A DNA stretch of 32,769 bases from Aneurinibacillus danicus (GTDB lineage Bacteria > Bacillota > Bacilli > Aneurinibacillales > Aneurinibacillaceae): contig NZ_BJXX01000164.1 of the NCBI RefSeq assembly GCF_007991215.1, forward strand, positions 1 to 32,769, given 5' to 3'. Shown here piece by piece: positions 1 to 8,281 of the stretch. Each line of letters begins with the position of its first letter. The first letter of the stretch is position 1. The notes under the pieces were generated by a model, which was not told the DNA's origin, searched no databases, and saw only the letters and a list, made by a program, of their open reading frames with translations. Made by a program: the position numbers and the translations under genes.

Positions 1-102
1 AAAAGAGAGAAAAGAACGAGACAATGATTTCAATGTAGAAAAAGGCGAACGCCTTTTTCTTCCCCGGATCTTCTTTCCTCTTCCCCTCTTTCTTTTTTTC
101 TA
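1..102 (+). repeat. Intergenic repeat family R, copy A (left-truncated by the window edge)
   Basis: This is the right half of a ~175-bp element found about six times in the window (B 6085-6256, C 20560-20740, D 22550-22725, E 24805-24965, F 28490-28541). Read along the element, the order is: a short nested hairpin; a conserved TTTTGCGGTACGAAGG box; a purine-rich arm; a TGATTTCAATG box; a hairpin of the form AAAAAGGCG/CGCCTTTTT; and a pyrimidine-rich arm that can pair with the purine arm. Copy A keeps the parts from the purine arm onward, with the hairpin at 39-58. It lies just downstream of the last gene of the minus-strand cluster, so the hairpin could end that transcript. It is not coding. 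Confidence 0.8.
39..58. terminator. Terminator-like hairpin inside repeat copy A
   Basis: Nine bases AAAAAGGCG at 39-47 pair perfectly with CGCCTTTTT at 50-58, so each strand ends in a T run. It lies 178 bp beyond the stop of the ABC permease gene, the last minus-strand gene seen. The two-base gap means the real loop must open to four or more bases, leaving a short GC core, so termination strength is uncertain. Confidence 0.45.
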
Positions 103-235
103 GGAGCCTCTCAGGTTTGATAGGTCCCGCTTGAATGATGTCACGCGGACAAATATACTTTCTTGCTGAAAAAGAACCGCATGGCGTACATCCCGTTTTT
201 ATCCATGCACGCTTTTCACCTGCCACTTTCATTCT

Positions 236-1453
236 TTACTCATACCTTAACGCTTCTATCGGCGGTATCCGCACCGCCCGCAGCGCCGGAATCATACCGA
301 ATAGCAGACCTGCGCCGATGGAGAAGACAATCGTGTATTGCACCATCTCCAGCGGAATGCTGTTCGGCAAGATTGGGAAGTAGCGGTGAATCCAGTACAT
401 CGCCCCGTATGTGGCCGCAAGTCCGGCCATAGCGCCGACGACGCTTAGGAAGACGGCCTCGAACAGGAACTGGGTCAGGATGTGCCATGACCCGGCCCCG
501 ACCGCCTTGCGGATGCCAATCTCGCGCGTCCGCTCCTTTACCGTCAGCAGCATCACGTTCATGATGCCGATACCGCCGACCAGGAAAGCGATGCTCGTTA
601 TCGCCAGCGTAATGACGCCGACCAGGTCAAGCACCGTCTTAATCATATGAATCGCTTCCTCGGCTTTTACGAGATTGAAGTCTTTCTTCCCGTGGTTCTT
701 GCCGATGACGTTGTTAATCTGCTTCTCGACCTGCGGGACGTTTTCCGCCTTTTTCGCGGTAAAGAACAGGAGCGAGGCGTTATCTACCTTGCCTACTTTC
801 TCTACTACCGGATACGGCGCGTACACGCGGTCGTCGATATTAAATCCGAACATTTTCTTCTCGTCAAGCACGCCGATAATCTTAAATTCTTCACGGTTGA
901 CTTCCACCGTCTTGCCGACGGCCGGCTTATCGCCGAATACGTTCTTCTTGATATTGGAGCCGAGCACGATGACGTGCTTCTTCCTATTCAGCTCCTCCCG
1001 GGTAAAGAAGCGCCCTTCCGCTACCTGCATGTCAAGCACCGGCGGCAGGTCCGGCGTCGTGCCGGTGAAAATCATGTCATACCCCTTCTTCTCATGAACG
1101 AGTGCGCCCATTACCTCATTCTGCGGTGCGGCCTTGTCCACTCCTTTAACCTGCTTCTTTACGTCCATTGCGTCCTTATACGTCAGGGTGCTTGCAGACG
1201 GCGCGAACGAAGAGAAATCGGAGAGGCCGCTGCTGATAGCCTTCTTGTTCATGAGCTTACCGGGCACGACGGTAATCTGTTGAGCGCCGAGACCGGAGAA
1301 TTGCTTCAGCAAACTCTGGTTGAAGTTATACAACACAGACATCATCGAAATCACGAGAAATGCGGCGACGGCAACACCGAGCAGCGCAAGGAACGAGCGG
1401 CCACGGTACATCCAGATGCCGCGCAATGCCATGCTAACATTCCGAAATATCAT
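236..1453 (-). CDS. MacB/FtsX-type ABC transporter permease
   Basis: This is the membrane subunit of a MacB-like ABC exporter (405 aa). Residues ~20-42 form the first membrane helix. Residues ~45-275 form the extracytoplasmic MacB core domain. The C-terminal FtsX domain has three helices and carries the family signature GGIGIMNVMLLTVKERTREI followed by GIRKAVGA, ending in the typical ALRYE. The ATG at 1453 follows AGAGGTGG with a 7-nt spacer and overlaps the stop of the ATPase gene by 4 bp (ATGA), so the two subunits are translationally coupled. Family members export peptides, lipopeptides or drugs, or act mechanically on the envelope; the substrate here cannot be read from the sequence. No HlyD/MacA-like adaptor is present nearby. 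It is the last gene of the exopolysaccharide cluster in this window. Confidence 0.9.
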   Translation of the reverse strand: MIFRNVSMALRGIWMYRGRSFLALLGVAVAAFLVISMMSVLYNFNQSLLKQFSGLGAQQITVVPGKLMNKKAISSGLSDFSSFAPSASTLTYKDAMDVKKQVKGVDKAAPQNEVMGALVHEKKGYDMIFTGTTPDLPPVLDMQVAEGRFFTREELNRKKHVIVLGSNIKKNVFGDKPAVGKTVEVNREEFKIIGVLDEKKMFGFNIDDRVYAPYPVVEKVGKVDNASLLFFTAKKAENVPQVEKQINNVIGKNHGKKDFNLVKAEEAIHMIKTVLDLVGVITLAITSIAFLVGGIGIMNVMLLTVKERTREIGIRKAVGAGSWHILTQFLFEAVFLSVVGAMAGLAATYGAMYWIHRYFPILPNSIPLEMVQYTIVFSIGAGLLFGMIPALRAVRIPPIEALRYE

Positions 1454-2148
1454 CCGAGGCCCACCTCTTTACCACGCACTTCACCGTAGGGGACGAGTTT
1501 ACGGTCACGCACATATAAAATACGATCCGCAACCCGGGCAAGATCGTGGTCATGCGTAACCAGCATAATCGTCCGCCCCTGCTCATGCAGCTGCTTGAGA
1601 ATGGTCACGACTTCCTGCTTCGAGCCGATGTCAAGGTTTCCGGTCGGCTCATCCGCCAGCAGGAGAGACGGCGATGTGGCAATCGCGCGGGCGATCGCCA
1701 CTTTCTGTTTCTGCCCCCCGGACAGGTTGGCGGGCACGTCCTTTTTGCGCGCCAGCATGCCAACCTGTTCGAGCGCTTCATCTACTCTGCGGCGGCGCTC
1801 CCGGCCCGATAAGCGGGTATACTGCAGCGGCAGTGCTACATTTTCACCCACCGTCAGCCGGGGAACCAGCATGAATTGCTGGAAGATGAAGCCGATATGC
1901 CGGTTGCGGACAACGGCCAGTCTGCCGCCGCGGTGGCCGGTCATATCCTCGCCGGACAGCAGGTACGTTCCCGCATTCGGCTTGTCCAACAATCCCAGGA
2001 TGTTCAGCAGCGTGGATTTGCCTGAACCCGAAGGTCCGAGTATGGATACGAACTCCCCCTGCTGTACATTCAGATTGACGTCCTCAAGCACCGTGATTTT
2101 CTCCCGCCCGTCTTTATAATGGCGGGAGATGCCTTTCAGTTCAATCAT
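1450..2148 (-). CDS. ABC transporter ATP-binding protein (MacB/LolD type)
   Basis: This is the ATPase partner of the downstream FtsX-type permease. From the ATG at 2148 it is 232 aa. Walker A GPSGSGKST is at residues 38-46, followed by the signature LSGGQKQKVAIARA, Walker B LLLADEPTGNLD and the switch histidine in LVTHD. TGNLD after Walker B is typical of the LolD/MacB/FtsE family. An 18-codon longer reading frame is open upstream, but 2148 is preferred: the longer start has no obvious homology, and GGAGG lies 12 nt before this ATG. The ATG overlaps the end of a small upstream ORF (2141-2311) by 8 bp, which again suggests translational coupling. Confidence 0.9.
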   Translation of the reverse strand: MIELKGISRHYKDGREKITVLEDVNLNVQQGEFVSILGPSGSGKSTLLNILGLLDKPNAGTYLLSGEDMTGHRGGRLAVVRNRHIGFIFQQFMLVPRLTVGENVALPLQYTRLSGRERRRRVDEALEQVGMLARKKDVPANLSGGQKQKVAIARAIATSPSLLLADEPTGNLDIGSKQEVVTILKQLHEQGRTIMLVTHDHDLARVADRILYVRDRKLVPYGEVRGKEVGLG

Positions 2149-2311
2149 AATTGGACACGTCCTCCATAAACGGTTTGAGCTGGAAAACAATGTCCTGAAC
2201 AATGTCGCGCGTGTCTACTGTTTTTAACTGTTCGCCCTTTTCATAGATGTCAAGCAGGATATCGGTCAGAATCTTCTGGTCTAATCCTCTGTCTGCGGTC
2301 TTTGTAATCAA
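2141..2311 (-). CDS. Small 56-aa protein of unknown function (TTG start)
   Basis: This short frame was found by reading the gap between the dehydratase and ATPase genes. It starts with TTG at 2311, ten bases after GGGAG, and encodes 56 residues beginning MITKTADRGLDQKIL and ending KPFMEDVSNYD. Its stop lies inside the first codons of the ABC ATPase (8-bp overlap), and it starts 16 bp after the dehydratase stop, so it fills the gap exactly as an operon gene would. Composition is acidic and amphipathic with no membrane segment, and it looks helical (LTDILLDIYEKGEQLK, then RDIVQDIVFQLKPF). I do not recognise the family. It could be a small partner of the transporter or a coupling leader peptide. 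The tight packing favours a real gene. Confidence 0.6.
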   Translation of the reverse strand: MITKTADRGLDQKILTDILLDIYEKGEQLKTVDTRDIVQDIVFQLKPFMEDVSNYD

Positions 2312-2327
2312 CAGATATCAACTCCCG

Positions 2328-4265
2328 TTACTTTTCCGCGCTGAGTGCCACCTCAAGCTTCAGCCGTTTTACGACGGCTTCCGCCGCTTTCTGACGGTTC
2401 TTGGCTTCTTCCAGATTAGCCGCCGGCAGTTGATAGGTCGGCACGATGTCTTTCAACATGGCCTTCAACTGCTCCGGATCGACCGGCATATAGTTGTTGG
2501 AGGCGGCCTGTTCCAATTTCTCAAGCTTGGCCATGAATTCCCTGACCGAGAAGGTGGACGGTTTGCCGATAAAGATGCGGTCGTGCGTTGTACCGGCCGT
2601 ACCTTCTTCTGCGGTCAGCAGTTCTTCATACAGCTTCTCGCCGGGGCGCATGCCGATGTATTCAATCTTGATGTCGCGATCCGGCTCAAGTCCGGACAGG
2701 CGGATGAGATCATGCGCCAGCTTGGCAATCTTCACCGGCTCGCCCATATCCAGTACAAACGTCTCGCCGCCTTCGGCGATGGCGCCGGCCTGTATCACCA
2801 GCTGTACGGCTTCCGGAATCGTCATGAAGTAGCGCACCATCTCCGGGTGCGTAACGGTTACCGGTCCGCCCTCTTTAATCTGCTGTTTGAAGATTGGAAT
2901 CACGCTACCGCGGCTGCCGAGCACGTTGCCGAACCGGACGGCGACAAACTTGGTCATGCTGCGGCGGTTCAGACTCTGGATAATCATCTCGGCAATCCGC
3001 TTGGTCGTTCCCATTACGCTGGTCGGGTTAACCGCTTTGTCCGTCGAAATCAGCACAAAACGCTCGACACCGAACAGGTTGGCGCACTGCGCCACATTTT
3101 TTGTTCCGATTACATTATTCTTAATCGCTTCGGCCGGGTTGCGTTCCATGAGCGGTACGTGTTTGTGCGCCGCAGCGTGGAAGACAACGGCCGGACGGTA
3201 CTTGTCGAAGACTTCGACAATCCGCTGCCGATCCTGCACATCGGCGATGATCGTCTCGTATGCAAGATTCGGAAACTTGCGCTTCAACTCATTCTCGATA
3301 GCATAGATGCTATTCTCGCCGTGGCCCAGCAGCAGCAGTTTCTCCGGATTGAACCCGGAAATCTGACGGCACAGCTCAGAACCAATCGAGCCGCCCGCGC
3401 CGGTCACCAATATGGTTTTGTTGGTAACATATTCGGCGATGCCCTTCAAGTCGACCGCCACCGGGTCACGGCCCAGCAGGTCTTCCACGTTGACATCGCG
3501 AATCGTACTGATGGATACGTTGCCGTGGATAACATCGCTGACGCGCGGCAAAATCTTAATGTGAGCCGACGTTTTCTTGCAAATTTTAATAACATTGGCT
3601 ATGTCCGTTTTTGCAGCGGACGGCAGCGCCAGAATAATCGTGTCAATACCCAGGCGTTTTACGATAGCCGGAATGTCACGGCGCGTACCGACGACAGGCA
3701 GTCCGCCTACTTCCATGTACAGCTTGGCCGGGTCATCATCGATGAACGCGACCGGATACAGCGTCGTATCCGGAAAGTGCTTTAGCTCTTTCGCCACCAG
3801 TGTCCCTGCGTCCCCTGCACCTACGATCAGCGCTTTTTTATGGTGCGGCTGAATTTTCACCTGATTGCCGCGCACGATGCGCCAGATGAGGCGGGAGGCG
3901 GCGATGCCGATGGTCGTCGTCATCCAGGACAGCAGGAAGATGGAAAGAGGAATCACCACATCCACCTCAAGCGCCCGTACCGCAACATACAGGACCAGGT
4001 TTACCCCGAGCGCGATGGTCGTCGTCCGGATAATCAGCACCAGCTCGCCGATGCTCGCATACTTCCATACCCGGCGGTACAGGTTGGAGAAGTAGAACAC
4101 GGACCAGGTAACGATCCAGATAAGCGCCATGGCGTACGGCATGCTGTTCCAGAACGGCTCAGGAATGCTTCCTTCGAACCGCAACAGATAACTTACAAGC
4201 ACTGAGCAGAGCACGATAAACGAATCGGCGGCCAGAAAAAACAGGATTCGTTGAGAATACTTCAT
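2328..4265 (-). CDS. Membrane-bound UDP-GlcNAc 4,6-dehydratase (CapD/EpsC/PglF/WbpM family)
   Basis: This should convert UDP-GlcNAc to UDP-4-keto-6-deoxy-GlcNAc, the entry step to amino-deoxy sugars. The 645-aa protein is the long membrane form. It has four N-terminal helices (residues ~8-130), a Rossmann-like domain with VGAGDAG at 149-154, and a short-chain dehydratase domain with NAD motif GAGGSIGS at 289-296. The usual YxxxK pair is replaced by M418xxxK422, as in the WbpM/PglF group, and STDK is at 407-410. The ATG at 4265 follows GGAGGTGG; an upstream extension of 36 codons lacks homology and overlaps the previous gene. The neighbouring aminotransferase should act on its product. B. subtilis EpsC is the likely counterpart. 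Confidence 0.92.
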   Translation of the reverse strand: MKYSQRILFFLAADSFIVLCSVLVSYLLRFEGSIPEPFWNSMPYAMALIWIVTWSVFYFSNLYRRVWKYASIGELVLIIRTTTIALGVNLVLYVAVRALEVDVVIPLSIFLLSWMTTTIGIAASRLIWRIVRGNQVKIQPHHKKALIVGAGDAGTLVAKELKHFPDTTLYPVAFIDDDPAKLYMEVGGLPVVGTRRDIPAIVKRLGIDTIILALPSAAKTDIANVIKICKKTSAHIKILPRVSDVIHGNVSISTIRDVNVEDLLGRDPVAVDLKGIAEYVTNKTILVTGAGGSIGSELCRQISGFNPEKLLLLGHGENSIYAIENELKRKFPNLAYETIIADVQDRQRIVEVFDKYRPAVVFHAAAHKHVPLMERNPAEAIKNNVIGTKNVAQCANLFGVERFVLISTDKAVNPTSVMGTTKRIAEMIIQSLNRRSMTKFVAVRFGNVLGSRGSVIPIFKQQIKEGGPVTVTHPEMVRYFMTIPEAVQLVIQAGAIAEGGETFVLDMGEPVKIAKLAHDLIRLSGLEPDRDIKIEYIGMRPGEKLYEELLTAEEGTAGTTHDRIFIGKPSTFSVREFMAKLEKLEQAASNNYMPVDPEQLKAMLKDIVPTYQLPAANLEEAKNRQKAAEAVVKRLKLEVALSAEK

Positions 4266-4279
4266 TCGGTCCACCTCCG

Positions 4280-5437
4280 TTATTTTTCGCATAACACTCG
4301 CAGCGTGCGTTTCACGCTGGCAATGACCCGCTCCTGATCTTCCTCCGTGAGGCCGGAGCCGGAAGGCAGGCATAACCCGTTCGCAAACAATTCATCCGAT
4401 ACGCTGTTATATTCGGCATGGGGATAATATTTGCAGTCTGCAAACAGCGGCTGCAGATGCAGCGGCTTCCATACCGGGCGTGCTTCGATGTTCTCTTCCG
4501 CGAGCGCGTCCACAATTTGCACAGCACTGACGCCTGTCTGCTTCTCATCTACAGTTAGAGCCGTCAGCCAGCGCGTCATGAACCCTTCTTCTGCTTCCGG
4601 CATAAAAGTAATACCTGGTTCATCCGCAAATGCGGCCGCATAGCGATCGAATACGGCACGACGCGCTTTCACACGTTCGTCGAGCACACGCAGCTGGCCC
4701 CGGCCGATGCCTGCGAGAATATTGCTCATGCGATAGTTGTAGCCCATCTCGCTATGCTGGTAATGGCGTGCCTGGTCGCGGGCCTGAGTAGACCAGAACC
4801 GCGCTTTCTCCAGCGCTTCCGTATCGTCCGAGACGAGCATGCCGCCGCCGGACGTAGAGATGATCTTATTTCCGTTAAACGAGTAAATCCCAAACTTCCC
4901 GAATGTGCCGCTGTGCTTGCCTTTGTAAGTCGCACCGAGCGATTCGGCCGCGTCTTCTACCACCGGCACTCCGTAGCGGTTGCAGACGGCGAGCAGCGGC
5001 TCCATATCGGCGCTCTGGCCGTACAGATTCACAATGATGACGGCTTTCGGAAGTTTCCCCTGGATTTCGGCGTCCTGCATCGCACGTTCAAGTGCGACCG
5101 GCGACATGTTCCATGTCTTCGGTTCCGAATCGATGAAAACCGGAGTGGCTCCCTGGTACAGAATCGGGTTGGCGCTGGCGACAAACGTCAGGCTGGAGCA
5201 GAAAACCGTATCTCCGGGTCCTACGTCAAGCAGGCGAAGTGCCAGATGAATCGCCGCCGTACCGGAACTCAGCGCCAGCGCACCTTTTGCGCCCACGTAC
5301 TCGGCCAATTCATTCTCAAAGCCTTCCACGTTCGGACCAAGTGGTGCAATCCAGTTGGTCTCGAACGCTTCTGCGATATAATGCTGCTCTTCCCCGCCCA
5401 TATGCGGCGGGGATAAGAAAATGCGTTTCTCCATCAT
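4280..5437 (-). CDS. DegT/DnrJ/EryC1/StrS aminotransferase (PglE/EpsN-like)
   Basis: This is a PLP-dependent sugar aminotransferase of 385 aa, the normal length for the family. The PLP-binding lysine is K191 in YSFNGNKIISTSGGG, and EDAAESLG at ~161-168 supplies the acidic contact to the pyridine nitrogen. Because it sits directly upstream of the 4,6-dehydratase gene, the expected reaction is transamination of UDP-4-keto-6-deoxy-GlcNAc to a UDP-4-amino-4,6-dideoxy-GlcNAc. The start is the first of two adjacent ATGs (5437 or 5434), 6 nt after AGAAGG. It abuts the stop codon of the phosphoglycosyltransferase gene with no gap. The stereochemistry of the product cannot be told from the sequence. 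Confidence 0.9.
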   Translation of the reverse strand: MMEKRIFLSPPHMGGEEQHYIAEAFETNWIAPLGPNVEGFENELAEYVGAKGALALSSGTAAIHLALRLLDVGPGDTVFCSSLTFVASANPILYQGATPVFIDSEPKTWNMSPVALERAMQDAEIQGKLPKAVIIVNLYGQSADMEPLLAVCNRYGVPVVEDAAESLGATYKGKHSGTFGKFGIYSFNGNKIISTSGGGMLVSDDTEALEKARFWSTQARDQARHYQHSEMGYNYRMSNILAGIGRGQLRVLDERVKARRAVFDRYAAAFADEPGITFMPEAEEGFMTRWLTALTVDEKQTGVSAVQIVDALAEENIEARPVWKPLHLQPLFADCKYYPHAEYNSVSDELFANGLCLPSGSGLTEEDQERVIASVKRTLRVLCEK

Positions 5438-6064
5438 CTATGCCCTTCTTTCGCTCAAGTTTGATGCGTTCGCTTCCTGTCCCATAAACTTCGTCGTTGT
5501 CGCGTGTCCTTCTTTGCTGACGCCTTCCGAGCGAAGCACTTTGAAAAATGTCATCCACAGAATCTTCAGGTCGAGCCAGAAGGATTGATTCTCGACATAC
5601 CAGACATCGAGCTCGAATTTCTCTTCCCAGCTGATGGTGTTCCGTCCGTTCACCTGCGCCCAGCCGGTAATGCCCGGCCGGACTTCGTGGCGGCGCGCCT
5701 GGCGCGGCGTGTAGCGCGGCAAGTATTCCATCAGCAACGGGCGCGGCCCGACCAGGCTGATGTCGCCTTTTACCACGTTGAACAGCTGCGGCAGTTCATC
5801 AAGGCTGAACTTGCGCAGCAGACGGCCGAATTTCGTCAGGCGCACGTCGTCCGGAAGCAGTTCCCCGTTCTCGTCCCGCTCATCCGTCATTGTCCGGAAC
5901 TTGTAGATGTAGAACGGCTTGCCGTGAAGGCCGGGACGCTCCTGCTTGAATAATACCGGCGTTCCGAGCTTGCGGCGGACGAGCAGGGCGACTATCCCGA
6001 TGACCGGCAGGGTGACCGTCAGCAGAGAAAGCGAGCACACAAGGTCGAATGTCCGTTTTACCAT
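5438..6064 (-). CDS. Initiating phosphoglycosyltransferase (PglC/EpsL-like bacterial sugar transferase)
   Basis: This transfers the first sugar phosphate from a UDP-sugar to undecaprenyl phosphate to start each repeat unit. The 208-aa protein is the short monotopic form: one N-terminal re-entrant hydrophobic helix (~12-32), then [20 protein letters not shown] with the conserved Lys/Glu/Arg set, [27 protein letters not shown] and [17 protein letters not shown] 6064 follows GGAG by 8 nt; a GTG three codons earlier is in frame but lies on top of the ribosome site. In PglC and EpsL the donor is a UDP-diNAcBac-type sugar, which agrees with the dehydratase and aminotransferase genes downstream. Repeat copy B separates it from the upstream acetyltransferase gene. 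Confidence 0.93.
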   Translation of the reverse strand: MVKRTFDLVCSLSLLTVTLPVIGIVALLVRRKLGTPVLFKQERPGLHGKPFYIYKFRTMTDERDENGELLPDDVRLTKFGRLLRKFSLDELPQLFNVVKGDISLVGPRPLLMEYLPRYTPRQARRHEVRPGITGWAQVNGRNTISWEEKFELDVWYVENQSFWLDLKILWMTFFKVLRSEGVSKEGHATTTKFMGQEANASNLSERRA

Positions 6065-6084
6065 GCTTCTCACTCCGTTTTTTT

Positions 6085-6256
6085 AAAAATAAGGAAGAAA
6101 GGAGGAGGGAGAAAGAGGAAAGAAGATCCAGGGAAGAAAAAGGCGTCCGCCTTTTTCCGCATTGAAATTCTCTTCTCTCTTTTCCCTCGTACCGCAAAAG
6201 TCAGCCGCCCTTCCCTTCATTTTCATGGCAGGGTTATGGCTGAGATGCCATGGTGT
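6085..6256 (-). repeat. Intergenic repeat family R, copy B (inside the polysaccharide operon)
   Basis: This is a full-length copy in minus orientation, in line with the genes. The AAAAAGGCG/CGCCTTTTT hairpin lies at 6137-6156 and the TTTTGCGGTACGA box at about 6189-6201. Compared with copies D and E the 5' hairpin has changed sequence, but its CAGCC/GGCTG outer pairs remain and CAT/ATG replaces CGAT/ATCG inside. It fills the gap between the acetyltransferase stop and the phosphoglycosyltransferase ribosome site, so it must be transcribed with the operon. Confidence 0.85.
6137..6156 (-). terminator. Possible intra-operon terminator hairpin in repeat copy B
   Basis: The 9-bp stem AAAAAGGCG/CGCCTTTTT with a T-run tail sits between two genes of the same operon. 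If active it would reduce expression of everything downstream (phosphoglycosyltransferase, aminotransferase, dehydratase, transporter) unless read through. Loop geometry and the short GC core leave the strength uncertain. Confidence 0.4.
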
Positions 6257-6269
6257 TTTTTTTTTCACA

Positions 6270-6980
6270 CTACTCTTGATTGCGCAGCAGTTGGTCTTCC
6301 GGTACGTCACGCAGCTTCTTCGCCGGGACGCCGACAACCAGCTCTTCTTTTTTCACATCGCGGGTTACGATGCTGCCCGCGGCGACCGTGCCGTCTTCTT
6401 CGATCGTGATGCCCGGCAGCGTGATTGCATTGGCACCGATACGTCCGCCGTCTTTGACGGTGACGCCTTTCATCTTGCCGAAGCGTTCTTTGCTGCGGGC
6501 CATATAGTTATCGTTGCTGGTCACAACGCACGGCGCAACGAATACGTGGTCGCCAAGATTGGAATAGGCCGTAATATAGCAATTGGTCTCAAGCTTGCAT
6601 TTACGACCGACCGTGCAGTCGTTCTCAATCGCGACGCCGCGGCCGACAATCGTGCGCTCGCCTACCGTTACCCGCTCGCGAATCGTCGCAAGATCCGCAA
6701 CGAATACATCGTTCTCCAGCACCGCACCGGCGTAAATGATGGACGATGTGCCAATCGTGCAACCATTGCCGATCACCACCGGCGGATTCTTCTTCACTTC
6801 TTTTAATACGGAATTCTTCGCTTTCGTCGGCTGTTTACCGATAACCACGTTATCCTGGATGACGACATCGTCTCCAATTACGCTGCCTGCGTAAATGATA
6901 ACGTTATGGCCGACGGTGACGTTATTGCCCATTACGACCGTATCTTCAATAATCGTGTTCTTTCCGAATGTTACGTTCAT
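6270..6980 (-). CDS. Left-handed beta-helix acyltransferase, WbpD/WlbB-like N-acetyltransferase
   Basis: The whole 236-aa protein consists of hexapeptide repeats (for example NNVTVGHNVIIYAGSVIGDD and IGANAITLPGITIEEDGTVA), the fold of acetyl-CoA-dependent sugar acyltransferases. It has no N-terminal Rossmann domain of the PglD type. The run APCVVTSNDNYMARSKERFG and the ending VGVPAKKLRD resemble the WbpD/WlbB/WxcM-N group, which acetylates the 3-amino group of UDP-GlcNAc3NA. That fits the WbpA/B/E genes about 8 kb upstream in the same cluster. ATG 6980 overlaps the upstream glycosyltransferase stop by 4 bp (ATGA) behind AAAGGAAGG. It could instead, or also, acetylate the 4-amino sugar made by the genes downstream; the sequence does not decide this. 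Confidence 0.85.
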   Translation of the reverse strand: MNVTFGKNTIIEDTVVMGNNVTVGHNVIIYAGSVIGDDVVIQDNVVIGKQPTKAKNSVLKEVKKNPPVVIGNGCTIGTSSIIYAGAVLENDVFVADLATIRERVTVGERTIVGRGVAIENDCTVGRKCKLETNCYITAYSNLGDHVFVAPCVVTSNDNYMARSKERFGKMKGVTVKDGGRIGANAITLPGITIEEDGTVAAGSIVTRDVKKEELVVGVPAKKLRDVPEDQLLRNQE

Positions 6981-8281
6981 ACGTTATATTCCTTCCTTTC
7001 GCGGTTCTGTAGAGTTTGCACCGGCTGTACCTGTGCCTGGCTTACATTGCGGCGCGGAATGTCTTGTTCAATGACATCCATCAGGCGAAGCGCAAGCTTT
7101 CTCCATGCGTGGTTGTTCTCGACGTAGGCCCGTCCCTTCCCGCCCATCTCCTTGAGCGCGGTCCGATGGAGTGCTAAGAACTGCAGCGATTCAGCCATCT
7201 GCTGTGGCGTACTGACTTTCAGACCGGCACCCGATGTTTCAATCGGGGTTTCATCAAGCTGGCAAAGCAGGACAATCGGAAGCGAGGCCGCCATGTAGTC
7301 GTACATTTTGTTCAGGCTGAAGCCCCATTTGTAAATTTCCGCATCCTGCATGGAAATCACTCCTACATCGGAACGAAGCAGGATGGTCGGGATGTCTTCT
7401 TTTTTGACCGGCGGAACGAATGTGATGTTGGTGAGCTTCTCCTGTCTTGCCCTCTCAACCAGCCGTTGTTTTTCCGGGCCGTCGCCAACCATGACAAAAT
7501 GAACGCGGCTGTCTTTGTTTTTGAGAATGCCGGCCGCGTCCAGTACCGGATCAAGATGGTTGGCGATGCCGTGTGCTCCTGTATATGTGACGATCAGCTT
7601 TCCTTCTAGAGAAGCGAAGACTCGCTCCAGGTCCTTAGAAAGAAGCGTATCCGTGTTATACCGATCCAGGTCAGCCCCGTTCGGCAGATACAGCACTTTT
7701 CCGGTGTCGATGCCCTGCTGGGCCACGTACCTGTCCGCTTTGTCAAACAGGACGATGATGCGTTTTGCGTTTCTATATAAGAAGTGTTCCAGTTTCCGCA
7801 GCATCCAGACTACCGGATTGCGGCTGGAAACCTTGCCTAGATCGATTAAGGTTTGCGGCCAGAGGTCGCGTTCTTCGAAGTAAAAGGTACATTTGTATTT
7901 GCGAGCCAGCATGCAGCCGACAAATGCCGCCAGCGGATGCATAAGCGTACCGATGATTAGATCGGGCTTTTCGCTTCTTTTTTTGCCAAGTATGTACGAT
8001 TGCACGGTGTAGCTCAGCATGTTGGCGACCCGGCGCCAGTCGTTGCGCCTGTATTCCGGCGTTTTAATCCAGACGAAGCGGACTCCGTTATACCTCTCTT
8101 CCTTCCACTTCACATCTTTCTCCGGAATGTAGCGCTCTTTGCGCTCCTGGTGGGAGAAAGAGGAGGCGAAGATGGTTACGTTATAATTGTGTTTTACAAG
8201 CTCTCTTGCCAGGTCGTAATGACGAGTGCCTCCGCTTCCGCCGGGTGCGATGGCGTAGTGGTTGAAGATCCAGATGTTCAT
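6977..8281 (-). CDS. Family 4 glycosyltransferase (WbuB-like)
   Basis: This is a cytoplasmic GT-B glycosyltransferase of 434 aa that adds a sugar to the lipid-linked repeat unit. The N-terminal domain has the WbuB-type glycine-rich acceptor loop (NHYAIAPGGSGGTRHYDLAR). The C-terminal domain has VTYTGAHGIANHLD, FVMVGDGPEKQRL and MYDYMAASLPIVL, the GT4 donor-binding side. ATG 8281 is chosen because GGAGGAG lies 8-12 nt before it; an in-frame start 14 codons upstream lacks a ribosome site. It overlaps the acetyltransferase gene by 4 bp. Donor and linkage cannot be predicted. Confidence 0.88.
   Translation of the reverse strand: MNIWIFNHYAIAPGGSGGTRHYDLARELVKHNYNVTIFASSFSHQERKERYIPEKDVKWKEERYNGVRFVWIKTPEYRRNDWRRVANMLSYTVQSYILGKKRSEKPDLIIGTLMHPLAAFVGCMLARKYKCTFYFEERDLWPQTLIDLGKVSSRNPVVWMLRKLEHFLYRNAKRIIVLFDKADRYVAQQGIDTGKVLYLPNGADLDRYNTDTLLSKDLERVFASLEGKLIVTYTGAHGIANHLDPVLDAAGILKNKDSRVHFVMVGDGPEKQRLVERARQEKLTNITFVPPVKKEDIPTILLRSDVGVISMQDAEIYKWGFSLNKMYDYMAASLPIVLLCQLDETPIETSGAGLKVSTPQQMAESLQFLALHRTALKEMGGKGRAYVENNHAWRKLALRLMDVIEQDIPRRNVSQAQVQPVQTLQNRERKEYNV

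Noticed and set aside
647-1489. 280-codon plus-strand open frame
   Set aside because: It is antisense to the ABC permease, with no ribosome site or recognisable domain.
2247-3785. 512-codon plus-strand open frame
   Set aside because: It is antisense to the dehydratase gene, has no family signature, and reflects the codon bias of the real minus-strand gene.
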